From NCBI RefSeq assembly GCF_004340665.1, contig NZ_SLWO01000005.1, forward strand, positions 398,614 to 462,613: 64,000 nucleotides of DNA, written 5' to 3'. Shown one piece after another: positions 8,076 through 16,966 of the stretch (within the stretch, counting starts at the first letter, position 1; each line of letters begins with the position of its first letter). The stretch comes from Pedobacter psychrotolerans. Lineage in GTDB: Bacteria > Bacteroidota > Bacteroidia > Sphingobacteriales > Sphingobacteriaceae. The notes below the pieces were generated by a model. It was given only the letters and a program-made list of their open reading frames with translations, made no database searches and had not been told where the DNA came from. A program made the position numbers and the translations under genes.

Positions 8076-9914
8076 ATGTGTGGAATAGTAGGTTACATCG
8101 GTTATAGAGAGGCTTGGCCAATTGTATTGAAAGGCCTGAAAAGATTAGAATACAGAGGTTATGATAGTGCTGGAATAGCATTGATAAATGAGAACGGCCA
8201 AAATATTTATAAAAAGGCTGGTAAGGTTGCCGTTTTGGAAGATTTTGCTGCAGACCAAGACCGAACGGGTACCATTGGAATGGGACACACCAGATGGGCA
8301 ACTCATGGTGTACCATCAGACCGTAATTCCCATCCACATACTTCAGCTAATGAAAAACTATCGATTATTCATAATGGTATCATTGAAAATTATGCTACAC
8401 TAAAAGAAGAATTAATTGGCCGCGGACACGAATTTAAAAGTGATACGGATACAGAAGTACTGATCCATTTAATTGAAGAAATACAAAAAATTGAAAAAAT
8501 AGATTTGCTGGAAGCGGTTCGCCTGGCCTTGCATGAGGTAAGCGGGGCTTACGCAATCGTTATTATGGATAAAGATCATCCAGATCGCTTAATTGCAGCG
8601 AGAAAAGGCAGTCCGATGGTAATTGGTGTTGGTAAAGGCGAATATTTTATCGCCTCTGATGCTACTCCAATTATTGAATACACTAAAAATGTAATTTATT
8701 TAAAAGATGGCGAAATTGCTTTAGTTACCAAAGATGATCTATTAGTAAAGCAATTGGATAATATTGTTCAGACTCCGCTGATTCAGGAACTTGAGCTTAA
8801 ATTGGAAATGTTGGAAAAAGGTGGTTTCGAACATTTTATGCTAAAAGAAATCTACGAACAACCACGGTCCATTAAAGATTGTATGCGAGGGCGTATTTAT
8901 CCCGGGGAAGGAAAGGTTCAATTGGGCGGGATTAAAGAGTTTGCGGAGAAACTAAAAAACGTCGATAGAATTATCATTGTAGCCTGCGGAACTTCATGGC
9001 ATGCGGGTTTAGTTGGCGAATACCTGATTGAAGAATACGCCAGGATACCTGTAGAGGTAGAGTATGCTTCTGAGTTTCGGTACCGAAATCCAATTATTAC
9101 AGAGAAGGATGTGGTAATTGCCATTTCCCAATCTGGAGAAACAGCCGACACAATGGCGGCTATTGAAATGGCTAAAGAACGTGGCGCAACCATATTTGGA
9201 ATATGTAATGTGGCTGGTGCATCCATTCCCCGTCTTACACATGCGGGGGTTTATACACATGCAGGTCCGGAAATTGGCGTAGCATCTACAAAGGCATTTA
9301 CCGCACAGGTTACCGTGTTAACTTTAATGGCCTTTTATATGGCGCAGCAAAAAGGTACCATTACGGCTTCGAAAATGATTGAACTCTTAACCGAGTTGGA
9401 TCACATTCCTGAAAAAATTCAGAAAGCACTGGAATCAAATGACATCATTAAAGAAGTTGCAGAAAAAATCAAAGATTCACGAAACTGCTTGTTTTTAGGC
9501 CGTGGAAGCGGTTTCCCTGTTGCTCTTGAAGGTGCATTGAAGCTAAAGGAAATTTCCTATATCCATGCAGAAGGTTATCCTGCTGCCGAAATGAAGCACG
9601 GTCCTATCGCATTAATTGATGAAGAAATGCCAGTGGTTTTTATTGCCACTCAGAATTCATCTTACGAAAAGGTAATCAGCAACATTCAGGAAGTTAAAGC
9701 CAGAAAAGGAAAAGTGATTGCCATTGTTACCGAAGGTGACACCGAAGTAAAGAAAATGGCAGATTATTGTATTGAAATTCCTGATGCAAATGAAGCATTT
9801 TTACCACTTCTTGCTACCATACCACTACAATTACTATCTTATCATATTGCAGTAATGAGAGGTTGTAACATTGATCAGCCAAGAAATCTGGCAAAATCGG
9901 TAACGGTTGAATAA
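8076..9914 (+). CDS. glmS: Glutamine--fructose-6-phosphate aminotransferase (isomerising)
   Basis: A 612-residue enzyme making glucosamine 6-phosphate, the first step to UDP-GlcNAc for peptidoglycan. The N-terminal glutaminase domain begins MCGIVGYIG with nucleophile Cys2, then GMGHTRWATHG and HNGIIENY. Two SIS isomerase domains follow, with ACGTSWHAG, ISQSGETADT, KAFTAQV, and the C-terminal DQPRNLAKSVTVE tail. Length is normal. No glmS ribozyme is recognisable in the short upstream region. nagA at 18.9 kb works in the opposite, catabolic direction. Confidence 0.98.
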   Translation: MCGIVGYIGYREAWPIVLKGLKRLEYRGYDSAGIALINENGQNIYKKAGKVAVLEDFAADQDRTGTIGMGHTRWATHGVPSDRNSHPHTSANEKLSIIHNGIIENYATLKEELIGRGHEFKSDTDTEVLIHLIEEIQKIEKIDLLEAVRLALHEVSGAYAIVIMDKDHPDRLIAARKGSPMVIGVGKGEYFIASDATPIIEYTKNVIYLKDGEIALVTKDDLLVKQLDNIVQTPLIQELELKLEMLEKGGFEHFMLKEIYEQPRSIKDCMRGRIYPGEGKVQLGGIKEFAEKLKNVDRIIIVACGTSWHAGLVGEYLIEEYARIPVEVEYASEFRYRNPIITEKDVVIAISQSGETADTMAAIEMAKERGATIFGICNVAGASIPRLTHAGVYTHAGPEIGVASTKAFTAQVTVLTLMAFYMAQQKGTITASKMIELLTELDHIPEKIQKALESNDIIKEVAEKIKDSRNCLFLGRGSGFPVALEGALKLKEISYIHAEGYPAAEMKHGPIALIDEEMPVVFIATQNSSYEKVISNIQEVKARKGKVIAIVTEGDTEVKKMADYCIEIPDANEAFLPLLATIPLQLLSYHIAVMRGCNIDQPRNLAKSVTVE

Positions 9915-9921
9915 TATACTT

Positions 9922-9960
9922 AAACAAAGAAAGCTACTTGAAAAGTAGCTTTCTTTGTTT
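9922..9960. terminator. Bidirectional terminator between glmS and ssb
   Basis: Perfect 18-bp inverted repeat (left arm 9922-9939, right arm 9943-9960) with a 3-nt loop. The arms carry short A and T runs on the outer side, suitable for both convergent genes. Confidence 0.8.
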
Positions 9961-9970
9961 AATCAGGATT

Positions 9971-10411
9971 TTAAAAAGGTAAATCACCATTTTCATCTGA
10001 TGGTCCGATCGTAAATTCATCATCGATTTTATTTTCAACCGGGCTCTGGTGAACCGGAGCGACAGGACTTTGCTCGAAATCGCTTTTTCTACCTAACATC
10101 GTAAAATTTTCAGCAACAATTTCAGTTACATATTTTTTAACTTTTTCTTTATCTTCAAAAGATCTTGTTCTTAATTTTCCTTCAATATAAACAAGCTTGC
10201 CTTTCTGTAAATATTTTGAAGCCACTTCAGCAAGCCCCCTCCACAATACAATATTGTGCCATTCTGTTTGTTCTACACGTTTTCCATCTTTGTTGTAGGT
10301 CTCTGAAGTTGCAAGCGGAAAACTTGCAACGGTAACGCCACCATCTAAATGACGTACTTCTGGGTCTTTACCCAGATGGCCCACTAAAATCACTTTGTTA
10401 ATGCCAGACAT
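9971..10411 (-). CDS. ssb: Single-stranded DNA-binding protein
   Basis: A 146-residue SSB: the N-terminal OB fold starts MSGINKVILVGHLGKDPEVR and includes TEWHNIVLWRGLAEVASKYL and LVYIEGKLRTRSFEDKEKVK. A flexible tail follows and ends in the acidic tip DENGDLPF, the usual docking site for partner proteins. The protein coats single-stranded DNA in replication and repair. It lies 69 bp downstream of mutY on the same strand and is convergent with glmS. Confidence 0.95.
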   Translation of the reverse strand: MSGINKVILVGHLGKDPEVRHLDGGVTVASFPLATSETYNKDGKRVEQTEWHNIVLWRGLAEVASKYLQKGKLVYIEGKLRTRSFEDKEKVKKYVTEIVAENFTMLGRKSDFEQSPVAPVHQSPVENKIDDEFTIGPSDENGDLPF

Positions 10412-10480
10412 AAATATTTTTTGGTTAGATTTTTTTAATTTTAAATGATCTTCACAAAATGGTTAGTTAGTCCATCCTTT

Positions 10481-11527
10481 TTATAAAAGATAATCCGTGA
10501 TGAAATCATGAATAACTTTTGGCTGTGGCAATTCATCTAATTCTATTAAAGAAACCCACTTAAGTTCCTTTTGTTTACTAAAGTTAAATATATAATTTTT
10601 TAAAGAGAAAAAATGCAAATGGATAATTTGGTGCGTTAAAATATGTTTTTTACTCGCAAGAAGAGTAAACTGTGCTTCTTTCCCAAAAGTATCAGAAACT
10701 TTTTGGGCGAATGAAGCACTATTTAAAGTTACTTCTTCCAAAGCTTCTATAGAAGGAAAATCAAAAAGGTGTTGCCAAATATCCCCTGCCTGCCGTTCAC
10801 GGACTAAAACTCCTTGCTCATTTTCACAAATAAAGTAGTTCATATAACGGTGCTTTTGCGCAGCCTTGCGGATTTTAACTGGCAATAAATTCACCTGTTG
10901 GTGCATAAAAGCATAGCAAGTTTGGTTAAGGGGGCATATGCTACAATTTGGAGATTTAGGCTTGCATTGAATGGCCCCAAACTCCATAATGGATTGATTA
11001 TAAGTAGCCGGATCATCTTGATCAAGCAATTCATTCGCTAACTTATAAAATTCCTTTTTACCAACCGGAGAATTGATCGGCGTTGAAATTCCAAAGTACC
11101 TTGCTAAAACCCTAAATACATTTCCATCAACAACTGCCCTTGCTTCACCAGATGAAAAAGATGAAATAGCCGCTGCTGTATATTCTCCAATTCCTTTTAA
11201 CTTGATGAGCTCATCATGGTTCACAGGAAATATTCCATTATAATGATTAACTACAGCCTGAGCAGTTGCATGCATATTTCTTCCCCTTGAATAATAGCCT
11301 AACCCCTGCCAAAGCTTAAGCACCTTCGTTTCAGTTGCCGATGCAAAATCACTTACTGTAGGGAAATTTTCTAAGAATTTATTGAAATAGGGCAAGCCTT
11401 GTTCTACCCTTGTTTGCTGAAGTATAATCTCTGATAACCAAATGGTATAAGCATCATTCGTGTGCCTCCAGGGCAGATCTCTTTTATTATTTTGATACCA
11501 ATTTATCAGTTCAGCTTGGAATGTCAT
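10481..11527 (-). CDS. mutY: A/G-specific adenine DNA glycosylase MutY
   Basis: A 348-residue base-excision enzyme that removes adenine opposite 8-oxoguanine. Catalytic Glu33 is in WLSEIILQQTRV, the helix-hairpin-helix is LKGIGEYTAAAI (110-121), catalytic Asp134 lies in AVVDGN, and the iron-sulfur cluster cysteines are C188, C195, C198 and C204 (C-x6-C-x2-C-x5-C). A NUDIX-like C-terminal domain recognising oxoG follows. It is divergent from the HU gene, and a near-consensus -7 element ends about 5 nt before its ATG. Confidence 0.96.
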   Translation of the reverse strand: MTFQAELINWYQNNKRDLPWRHTNDAYTIWLSEIILQQTRVEQGLPYFNKFLENFPTVSDFASATETKVLKLWQGLGYYSRGRNMHATAQAVVNHYNGIFPVNHDELIKLKGIGEYTAAAISSFSSGEARAVVDGNVFRVLARYFGISTPINSPVGKKEFYKLANELLDQDDPATYNQSIMEFGAIQCKPKSPNCSICPLNQTCYAFMHQQVNLLPVKIRKAAQKHRYMNYFICENEQGVLVRERQAGDIWQHLFDFPSIEALEEVTLNSASFAQKVSDTFGKEAQFTLLASKKHILTHQIIHLHFFSLKNYIFNFSKQKELKWVSLIELDELPQPKVIHDFITDYLL

Positions 11528-11635
11528 TGGTGCAAATTACGGCGTATTTATTGGATTAAAAAAAAACTTGCATTTAGCTGATATCTTAACTGATAAAAAA
11601 ATCATCTTTTATTTCCCTATCTCATTAAAAAGCAA

Positions 11636-11643
11636 TACTTTTG
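11636..11643 (+). promoter_or_regulatory. Putative -7 element (TACTTTTG) for the HU operon
   Basis: TACTTTTG fits the TAnnTTTG consensus and lies 53 nt before the HU start codon. A -33 TTTG at the correct distance was not found. The 169-bp region is shared with the divergent mutY gene. Confidence 0.5.
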
Positions 11644-11696
11644 CAACCCCAAAACAGTTATAATATTAAAACACAATATATATAAAATCAGTAAAT

Positions 11697-11999
11697 ATGA
11701 CTAAGGCAGATATTATTTCAGAAATATCAACAAAAACCGGAATTGAGAAGGTTGACGTACAGGAAACGGTTGAGGCATTTTTCAAAGTTATCAAAACAAG
11801 TATGATTGGCGGTGAAAATGTATACGTAAGAGGCTTCGGAAGCTTTGTTGTTAAAAAGAGAGCACAAAAAACTGCTAGAAACATCTCTAAAAACACTGCA
11901 ATAATTATCCCAGAACACTTTGTACCTAGCTTTAAACCAGCAAAAGTTTTTGTTGATAAAGTTAAAAGTAACTCTAAAAAAATTAGCGTAGAAGCTTAA
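11697..11999 (+). CDS. HU/IHF family DNA-binding protein
   Basis: A 100-residue nucleoid protein. It begins MTKADIISEISTKTGIEKVD and carries the DNA-contacting beta arm VYVRGFGSFVVKKRAQKTAR followed by NISKN and IIIPEHFVPSFKPAK. The expected Pro of the arm lies within IIIPEHFVP. The tail after residue 85 is lysine and serine rich. It starts a probable operon: the TPR gene begins 10 nt after its stop. HU paralogues are hard to separate, so no symbol is given. Confidence 0.93.
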   Translation: MTKADIISEISTKTGIEKVDVQETVEAFFKVIKTSMIGGENVYVRGFGSFVVKKRAQKTARNISKNTAIIIPEHFVPSFKPAKVFVDKVKSNSKKISVEA

Positions 12000-12009
12000 G
12001 TCTTATTAC

Positions 12010-12888
12010 ATGAATAGCAGCATCAGATCAAAACAAATCATCATTATTGGAGCAGTTTTATTGCTTGTTGCTTTTTTATTCACAAGAGACATTAAAGGCT
12101 TGGTTAAGCCAACAGAAGAGAATGGCAAGATGCCTGAAAAAGGCCAGATGGCTGGAACAGAATCAACACCATCAACTGCAGTACTCAGTATCGAAACTAC
12201 ATCTACAGCTGCAAAAAACGTACTAAACAAAAATCTGGCTACAGATATTACAGCATTAGAAAATAGTTATAAAGGTGCAAAGGGTGCAGAAAAAATTGAA
12301 TTGGCAAAACAACTGGCTCAGAAATGGGACGATGTGGAGCAAATTACACCTTCAGCACTCTATTTAGAATTAATTGCCCAAGAAGAACCATCATCAAAAA
12401 CATGGTTAGCCGCAGGTAATCAATTCATGAAAGCGTTTGAAAGTACTCAAGATAGTTTAGCCCAACCTGCATTATTGCAGAAAGCGAATACATCTTACAA
12501 AAAAGTATTGGAGAAGGATGCTACAAACATTGAAGCTAAAACAGGATTAGGCGTAACCATAGTAAATGGCTTAGGTGCACCAATGCAAGGTATTGCAATG
12601 TTGCTTGAAGTAGTTGCTAAGGAGCCAAAAAATGTAAAAGCAAATATGAATTTAGGAATCTTCTCTATAAAATCAGGTCAGTTTGATAAAGCAATTCCGC
12701 GTTTTAACACGGTAATTGCAATAGTACCTACACCTGAAGCTTACTTTTATTTGGGAACAGCCCTTGAAAATTTAGGCAAAAATAAAGAAGCAGTTGATGC
12801 TTATTTATCAAGCAAAAAATTAGCAGCTAATCCTACCTTATCTTCATTTATTGATAAGAAGGTTGCGGAGCTAAAGAATAAAAATTAA
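12010..12888 (+). CDS. Membrane-anchored tetratricopeptide repeat protein
   Basis: A 292-residue protein with one N-terminal membrane helix (IIIIGAVLLLVAFLF, residues about 10-24), a low-complexity Thr/Ser linker, and three or four TPR-like units from about residue 130. The clearest is NVKANMNLGIFSIKSGQFDKAIPRFNTVI, split here as NVKANMNLGIFSIKSG plus QFDKAIPRFNTVI, followed by EAYFYLGTALENLGKNKEAV. It probably acts as a scaffold. It lies 10 nt after HU and just before the 29-residue basic protein. Confidence 0.8.
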   Translation: MNSSIRSKQIIIIGAVLLLVAFLFTRDIKGLVKPTEENGKMPEKGQMAGTESTPSTAVLSIETTSTAAKNVLNKNLATDITALENSYKGAKGAEKIELAKQLAQKWDDVEQITPSALYLELIAQEEPSSKTWLAAGNQFMKAFESTQDSLAQPALLQKANTSYKKVLEKDATNIEAKTGLGVTIVNGLGAPMQGIAMLLEVVAKEPKNVKANMNLGIFSIKSGQFDKAIPRFNTVIAIVPTPEAYFYLGTALENLGKNKEAVDAYLSSKKLAANPTLSSFIDKKVAELKNKN

Positions 12889-12924
12889 TTAACGGATTAA
12901 TAAAAACATTTAAAACTTAAAACT

Positions 12925-13014
12925 ATGCCAAGCGGTAAAAAAAGAAAAAGACATAAAATGGCTACCCACAAACGTAAAAAACGTTTAAGAAAAAACAGAC
13001 ATAAGAAAAAATAG
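12925..13014 (+). CDS. 29-residue very basic protein resembling the AURKAIP1/COX24 (mS38) motif
   Basis: A short reading frame encodes 29 residues beginning MPSGKKRKRHKMATHKRK and ending KNRHKKK; about two thirds of the residues are Lys, Arg or His. The core pattern (basic-KM-x-x-HKRKKRLRK) resembles the C-terminal motif of mitochondrial ribosomal protein mS38 (AURKAIP1/COX24 family), which is also assigned to tiny bacterial proteins. A ribosome-associated role is inferred, not shown. An A-rich stretch precedes the ATG, as is usual in this phylum. It lies 36 bp after the TPR gene and 160 bp before the RNase G/E gene. Confidence 0.8.
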   Translation: MPSGKKRKRHKMATHKRKKRLRKNRHKKK

Positions 13015-13041
13015 ATTCTTATTTTGATTAAAGCCTAATAG

Positions 13042-13065
13042 ACCTCATAGTGAAAACTGTGAGGT
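13042..13065 (+). promoter_or_regulatory. Imperfect hairpin in the leader of the RNase G/E gene
   Basis: ACCTCATAGT and ACTGTGAGGT can pair across a 4-nt loop with one internal mismatch. No T-run follows, so it is not a typical terminator. It could end the HU-operon transcript inefficiently, or be a processing or autoregulatory site for the ribonuclease; this is inference only. Confidence 0.4.
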
Positions 13066-13174
13066 TTAAAGTATTTATATGATTTTTTTAATTGCATAAG
13101 TATTTGGCTATATCAAGTTTTTTTCTCGTTTACTATCCATTTGTTAATAGGCGAAAGCCTTAAATCTGTAGCTG

Positions 13175-14725
13175 TTGGTAAAAGAATTAATTATCAATTC
13201 GACTCCTGCCGGAGTTACCATAGCATTGATTGAAGACAAACAACTTGTTGAGCTTCACAAAGAACAAATCAATAATAACTACGCCGTAGGCGATATTTAT
13301 TTAGGCCGCATTAAAAAAATTATGCCTGGCCTGAATGCTGCTTTCGTGGATGTAGGTTATGAAAAAGATGCTTTTTTGCATTATTTTGATTTGGGGCCTC
13401 AGGTACAATCTTTAATCAAGCTAACTAAAATCAAGCGTAATGGCTCGGTTACAGGCACATTATTAGATCATTTAAAGCTGGAAGCCGATATTAATAAGGC
13501 AGGCAAAATATCTGATGTGCTGGCAAAAAACATGCTTCTTCCTGTACAAATTGCTAAAGAACCAATTTCTACAAAAGGACCACGTTTAAGTTCCGACATT
13601 TCAATTGCCGGCAGGTATGTGGTACTGGTGCCCTTCTCCAATACCATATCTGTATCAAAAAAGATCAAAAGTAATACCGAACGTAATCGTTTAAAAAAGA
13701 TTATTGAAAGTATTAAACCTCAAAATTTTGGGGTTATTATCAGAACCGTTTCTGAAGGACGTGGAGTTGCTGAAATGCAAAAAGATTTATTAGATCTGAT
13801 TGCAAAATGGGAAAACTTCATTAAAAAGGTACCTTCTACCGAACCTTCGAAAAGGGTTTGGGGAGAAATGGACAGATCATCTACGTTAATTCGTGATATT
13901 CTGAATCCTGATTTTACAAACGTTTACGTGAGCACGCCAGAGCTGTTCGATGATATTCGTTCTTATGTACATGATATTTCTCCGGAAATGGAAAAAATCG
14001 TGAAGCTTTATAAACATAAAGAACCCATCTACGATCACTTCGGAATAGAAAAGCAAATTAAAAATGCTTTCGGAAAAACAGTAAACTTACCAGGTGGTGC
14101 TTATTTAGTAGTAGAGCACACCGAAGCACTTCACGTGATAGATGTGAATAGTGGAAACCGTACGGCCAGTAAAGAAAACCAAGAGGAAAATGCTTTACAG
14201 GTAAATAAAGAGGCGGCAAAAGAAATTGCCCGACAGTTGCGCTTGCGTGATATGGGCGGCATTGTGGTGATCGATTTTATCGATATGCACAAGCCAACAA
14301 ACCGTAAAATGCTATTTGATTATTTGCGTGAGCTGATGTTATTGGATAGAGCCAAACACACTATTTTGCCTCCAAGCAAATTTGGTTTGGTACAAATCAC
14401 CAGACAACGTGTTCGTCCGGAGATGAATATTGTTACGGTAGAAAAATGTCCGGCTTGTGGTGGAACCGGAGAAATTAAAGCAAGTATTGTTTTAATGGAT
14501 GATATTGAGAATAACCTTAATTATATTTTACGTGAGCAAAATGAAAAAGGTGTAACACTAAGCGTACACCCTTATATTGAAGCTTTCATTACTAAAGGAA
14601 TCTTTAACTTACAACGCCGCTGGTTTTTTAAATATGGCCAGTGGATTAAAGTTAAGGCACAATCATCATACTATTTAAATGAGTTTCATTTTATCTCATC
14701 AAAAGACGAAGAAATAAAATTATAG
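13175..14725 (+). CDS. rng: Ribonuclease G/E family endoribonuclease
   Basis: A 516-residue RNase G-type enzyme cutting single-stranded RNA in rRNA and tRNA maturation and mRNA decay. The S1 domain is near residues 37-110 (GDIYLGRIKKIMPGLNAAFVD), the metal-binding catalytic aspartates are in HVIDVNSGN and VVIDFIDMH, and the zinc-link cysteines are in CPACGGTGE. No long RNase E scaffold tail is present. Translation must start at the TTG at 13175: an in-frame TAG lies two codons upstream and the first internal ATG falls inside the S1 domain. It follows the small basic protein gene and ends at a clear terminator. Confidence 0.95.
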   Translation: MVKELIINSTPAGVTIALIEDKQLVELHKEQINNNYAVGDIYLGRIKKIMPGLNAAFVDVGYEKDAFLHYFDLGPQVQSLIKLTKIKRNGSVTGTLLDHLKLEADINKAGKISDVLAKNMLLPVQIAKEPISTKGPRLSSDISIAGRYVVLVPFSNTISVSKKIKSNTERNRLKKIIESIKPQNFGVIIRTVSEGRGVAEMQKDLLDLIAKWENFIKKVPSTEPSKRVWGEMDRSSTLIRDILNPDFTNVYVSTPELFDDIRSYVHDISPEMEKIVKLYKHKEPIYDHFGIEKQIKNAFGKTVNLPGGAYLVVEHTEALHVIDVNSGNRTASKENQEENALQVNKEAAKEIARQLRLRDMGGIVVIDFIDMHKPTNRKMLFDYLRELMLLDRAKHTILPPSKFGLVQITRQRVRPEMNIVTVEKCPACGGTGEIKASIVLMDDIENNLNYILREQNEKGVTLSVHPYIEAFITKGIFNLQRRWFFKYGQWIKVKAQSSYYLNEFHFISSKDEEIKL

Positions 14726-14743
14726 CTTAAAAAACATTTTTTG

Positions 14744-14780
14744 AAAAGCCTGGATTGTAAAATTCAGGCTTTTTGCTTTT
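14744..14780 (+). terminator. Intrinsic terminator after the RNase G/E gene
   Basis: Stem AAAAGCCTG / CAGGCTTTT around an AT-rich inner part, followed by a T-rich tail; 19 bp after the stop. Confidence 0.8.
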
Positions 14781-14921
14781 AAAGGATTAATAGATAGAAG
14801 CTATTGGTTAACTATTTTGAAAGTTATTCTCATCCGATATTTTAAAAGAATAGCATTGTTTATATGAAAGACAATTTTTAATTTAGCTCATAAGCAAAAT
14901 TTAATACCTTTAACAATTATA

Positions 14922-15752
14922 ATGAAAAATTACGCCGCTCAAATTACTGCAATATGTATTTTATTTTTTTCTTGTTCTAAAACAGAAGACGCTCCAAGAA
15001 CAGTTATCGCGAAAAAAATTGATAGAATATTAATTTCACCTGAATATTTATTACAATCCAAATCCTCTGATGTATATCTAGGTATCCGCTATTTTAAAGA
15101 TTACACTGATAAGGATAACATTACACTTACCTTAAATGGGCAGACTGGATTACAATTATCAGAAACGTCATCACAAATTGAAGGGAATAACTTATTATTT
15201 AAATTTGGTGCGACCAATCAAAATGGTGATTATAAGGTTAGGTGCACAATAAAGAACGATCAAAATTCACTTGAAAAAGACCTTATCTTAAGATTTGTAA
15301 ATGACTATAGCATCAACACCGTTTGGACCAACTTAGATAAAAATTATACATCGGCATTTGCAAGTTATGCTGATCGACTTAAAACAAGTGGGTATGCATT
15401 AAGAACACTTACAAATAACAGTCCCCAGGTACAATTCGGTTCTTATTTTGAAAATTTAGGAAATTTAAATATATATGTAGGAAAATATTTTATCCCTGCT
15501 CTTCCTGGCACATATTCTTTGACTTATAATACTCTTGGTCTTCAGGAAATTAGAATACTTAATGCAGACCCACTTGCAGATCAAAGTTTCGTCATTGCTA
15601 AATTTTATACAGATTTATCTAATAATTATGGCAATTACATTTCAAGGACTTCAATTGCTAATGGAAAGATAACGATATACAAAAGTGGAGATTACACATT
15701 ATCTGTAACTGAAACTCCTTCCTTGGTTTCAACAATAATTACAAAATCATAA
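14922..15752 (+). CDS. Lipoprotein of unknown function
   Basis: A 276-residue protein with a lipoprotein signal ending LFFSC (Cys18), so probably anchored in a membrane facing the periplasm or surface. The mature part is rich in Asn, Thr, Ser and Tyr with alternating beta-strand patterns, and may hold two Ig-like sandwich domains, the first ending near VRCTIKNDQNSLEKDLIL. I do not recognise a family. It stands alone: a terminator lies 142 bp upstream, and the next gene is the ribosomal operon 362 bp downstream, without a clear terminator between. Confidence 0.7.
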   Translation: MKNYAAQITAICILFFSCSKTEDAPRTVIAKKIDRILISPEYLLQSKSSDVYLGIRYFKDYTDKDNITLTLNGQTGLQLSETSSQIEGNNLLFKFGATNQNGDYKVRCTIKNDQNSLEKDLILRFVNDYSINTVWTNLDKNYTSAFASYADRLKTSGYALRTLTNNSPQVQFGSYFENLGNLNIYVGKYFIPALPGTYSLTYNTLGLQEIRILNADPLADQSFVIAKFYTDLSNNYGNYISRTSIANGKITIYKSGDYTLSVTETPSLVSTIITKS

Positions 15753-16114
15753 GTATTAAATTTCATTATCCTTCATAATTTTAATTTAAGATGATAGTCC
15801 AGCATCAAGTTGAGATACCATACTATTAGCAACTTAAATGAATAATAATAGGCTAGATCAACCTTTCAACTTTGCTTAGTGTTTTTCAAGATTAACCTCT
15901 GAGCACCAAAATCATTTATAGAGAAATTAATAATTTAGCTTTAAATAATAATTTTCCTGCCATTTAAATTCATAATTATCAAAACTATCTCCTTTAACGA
16001 ATAACTTTCAACTTTTTTCCATTCAACTATTTGATAATAAAAGTTTTCTATCTATCTTTGCAGTCCCAATTTTAATGGGAATAATAAATTGTTTAATAAA
16101 TTAAATACAAGCAA
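15753..16114. other. 362-bp gene-free region ahead of the ribosomal operon
   Basis: AT-rich DNA with stops in all frames. The first 270 bp hold nothing I can name; no tRNA, coding frame or strong hairpin is visible. The last 85 bp hold the rplM promoter and its short leader. Confidence 0.7.
16030..16060 (+). promoter_or_regulatory. Consensus promoter of the rplM-rpsI-rpsB operon
   Basis: TTTG at 16030-16033, 19 nt, then TATCTTTG at 16053-16060: a perfect match to the Bacteroidota vegetative promoter. Transcription would start near 16066. The leader then holds a small hairpin, TCCCA (16064-16068) with TGGGA (16076-16080), close to the 5' end. Ribosomal leaders often bind one of the encoded proteins, but nothing here proves it. 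Confidence 0.8.
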
Positions 16115-16558
16115 GTGAATACGTTAAGTTACAAAACTGTCTCGGCCAATGCGAAAACTGTTAACAAACAGTGGATTGTTGTTGATGCGCAAGGCGAGAT
16201 TTTGGGGCGCTTGTCATCGAAGATCGCTATGATCATCCGTGGTAAAAACAAGCCTGAGTACACCCCACACGTAGATTGCGGAGATAACGTAATTGTTATC
16301 AATGCAGACAAGGTTAAATTGACAGGAAACAAATTCAGCGAAAAGCAATATGTTTCTTATACTGGTTATCCAGGTGGTCAACGTTTTATCTCTCCAAAAG
16401 AGTTAATGGCGAAACACCCTCAACGTGTAATCGAGAAAGCGGTACGTGGTATGTTACCGAAAACTAAATTGGGTAAAAAATTATACACTAATCTTTTTGT
16501 GTATGCAGGTGAAAGCCACCCACATTCAGCTCAATCTCCAAAAACCATTAAACTTTAA
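16115..16558 (+). CDS. rplM: 50S ribosomal protein L13
   Basis: A 147-residue ribosomal protein of the large subunit. It begins NTLSYKTVSANAKTVNKQWI and contains the L13 core VDAQGEILGRLSSKIAMIIRG, GDNVIVINADKVKLTG, and the late segment KAVRGMLPKTKLGKKL followed by LFVYAGESHPHSAQ. The start codon is GTG at 16115; no ATG lies in the correct place. rpsI begins 3 nt after its stop, the usual L13-S9 pairing. Confidence 0.97.
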   Translation: MNTLSYKTVSANAKTVNKQWIVVDAQGEILGRLSSKIAMIIRGKNKPEYTPHVDCGDNVIVINADKVKLTGNKFSEKQYVSYTGYPGGQRFISPKELMAKHPQRVIEKAVRGMLPKTKLGKKLYTNLFVYAGESHPHSAQSPKTIKL

Positions 16559-16561
16559 GAA

Positions 16562-16948
16562 ATGTCAGTTACTAACACTTCAGGAAGAAGAAAAACAGCT
16601 GTTGCACGTATCTACTTAAAAGATGGTGCTGGCGAAATTACCGTTAACGGTAAAGACCACAAAGTATATTTCCCAACTTTACCTTTGCAATATATCGTAA
16701 ACCAAAGTTTAGAAGTTTCTGAACTTACTGGTCGTTATGATATCACTGTAAATGTTCAAGGTGGTGGAGTAAAAGGACAAGCAGAAGCTGTTCGTTTAGC
16801 TATTGCTAAAGCGATTGTTGAACTAGATGCGGAGAAAAAACCTGCATTACGTGCTAAAGGCCTAATGACGCGTGATATGCGTATGGTTGAGCGTAAAAAA
16901 CCAGGACGTGCAAAAGCCCGTAAGAAATTCCAATTCAGTAAACGTTAA
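16562..16948 (+). CDS. rpsI: 30S ribosomal protein S9
   Basis: A 128-residue small-subunit protein. It has SGRRKTAVARIYLKDGAGEI at the N terminus, GGGVKGQAEAVRLAIAKAIV in the middle, and the invariant C-terminal tail RKKFQFSKR, whose last residues reach the P-site tRNA. It lies 3 nt after rplM and 18 nt before rpsB. Confidence 0.98.
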   Translation: MSVTNTSGRRKTAVARIYLKDGAGEITVNGKDHKVYFPTLPLQYIVNQSLEVSELTGRYDITVNVQGGGVKGQAEAVRLAIAKAIVELDAEKKPALRAKGLMTRDMRMVERKKPGRAKARKKFQFSKR

Positions 16949-16952
16949 TCAC

Positions 16953-16958
16953 AGGAGG
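16953..16958 (+). promoter_or_regulatory. Perfect Shine-Dalgarno sequence before rpsB
   Basis: AGGAGG stands 8 nt before the rpsB ATG, the ideal distance. This is unusual in Bacteroidota, where most genes lack such sites and ribosomes hide the 16S anti-Shine-Dalgarno tail. Its presence suggests special translational control of rpsB. Confidence 0.85.
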
Positions 16959-16966
16959 CAAAGACA

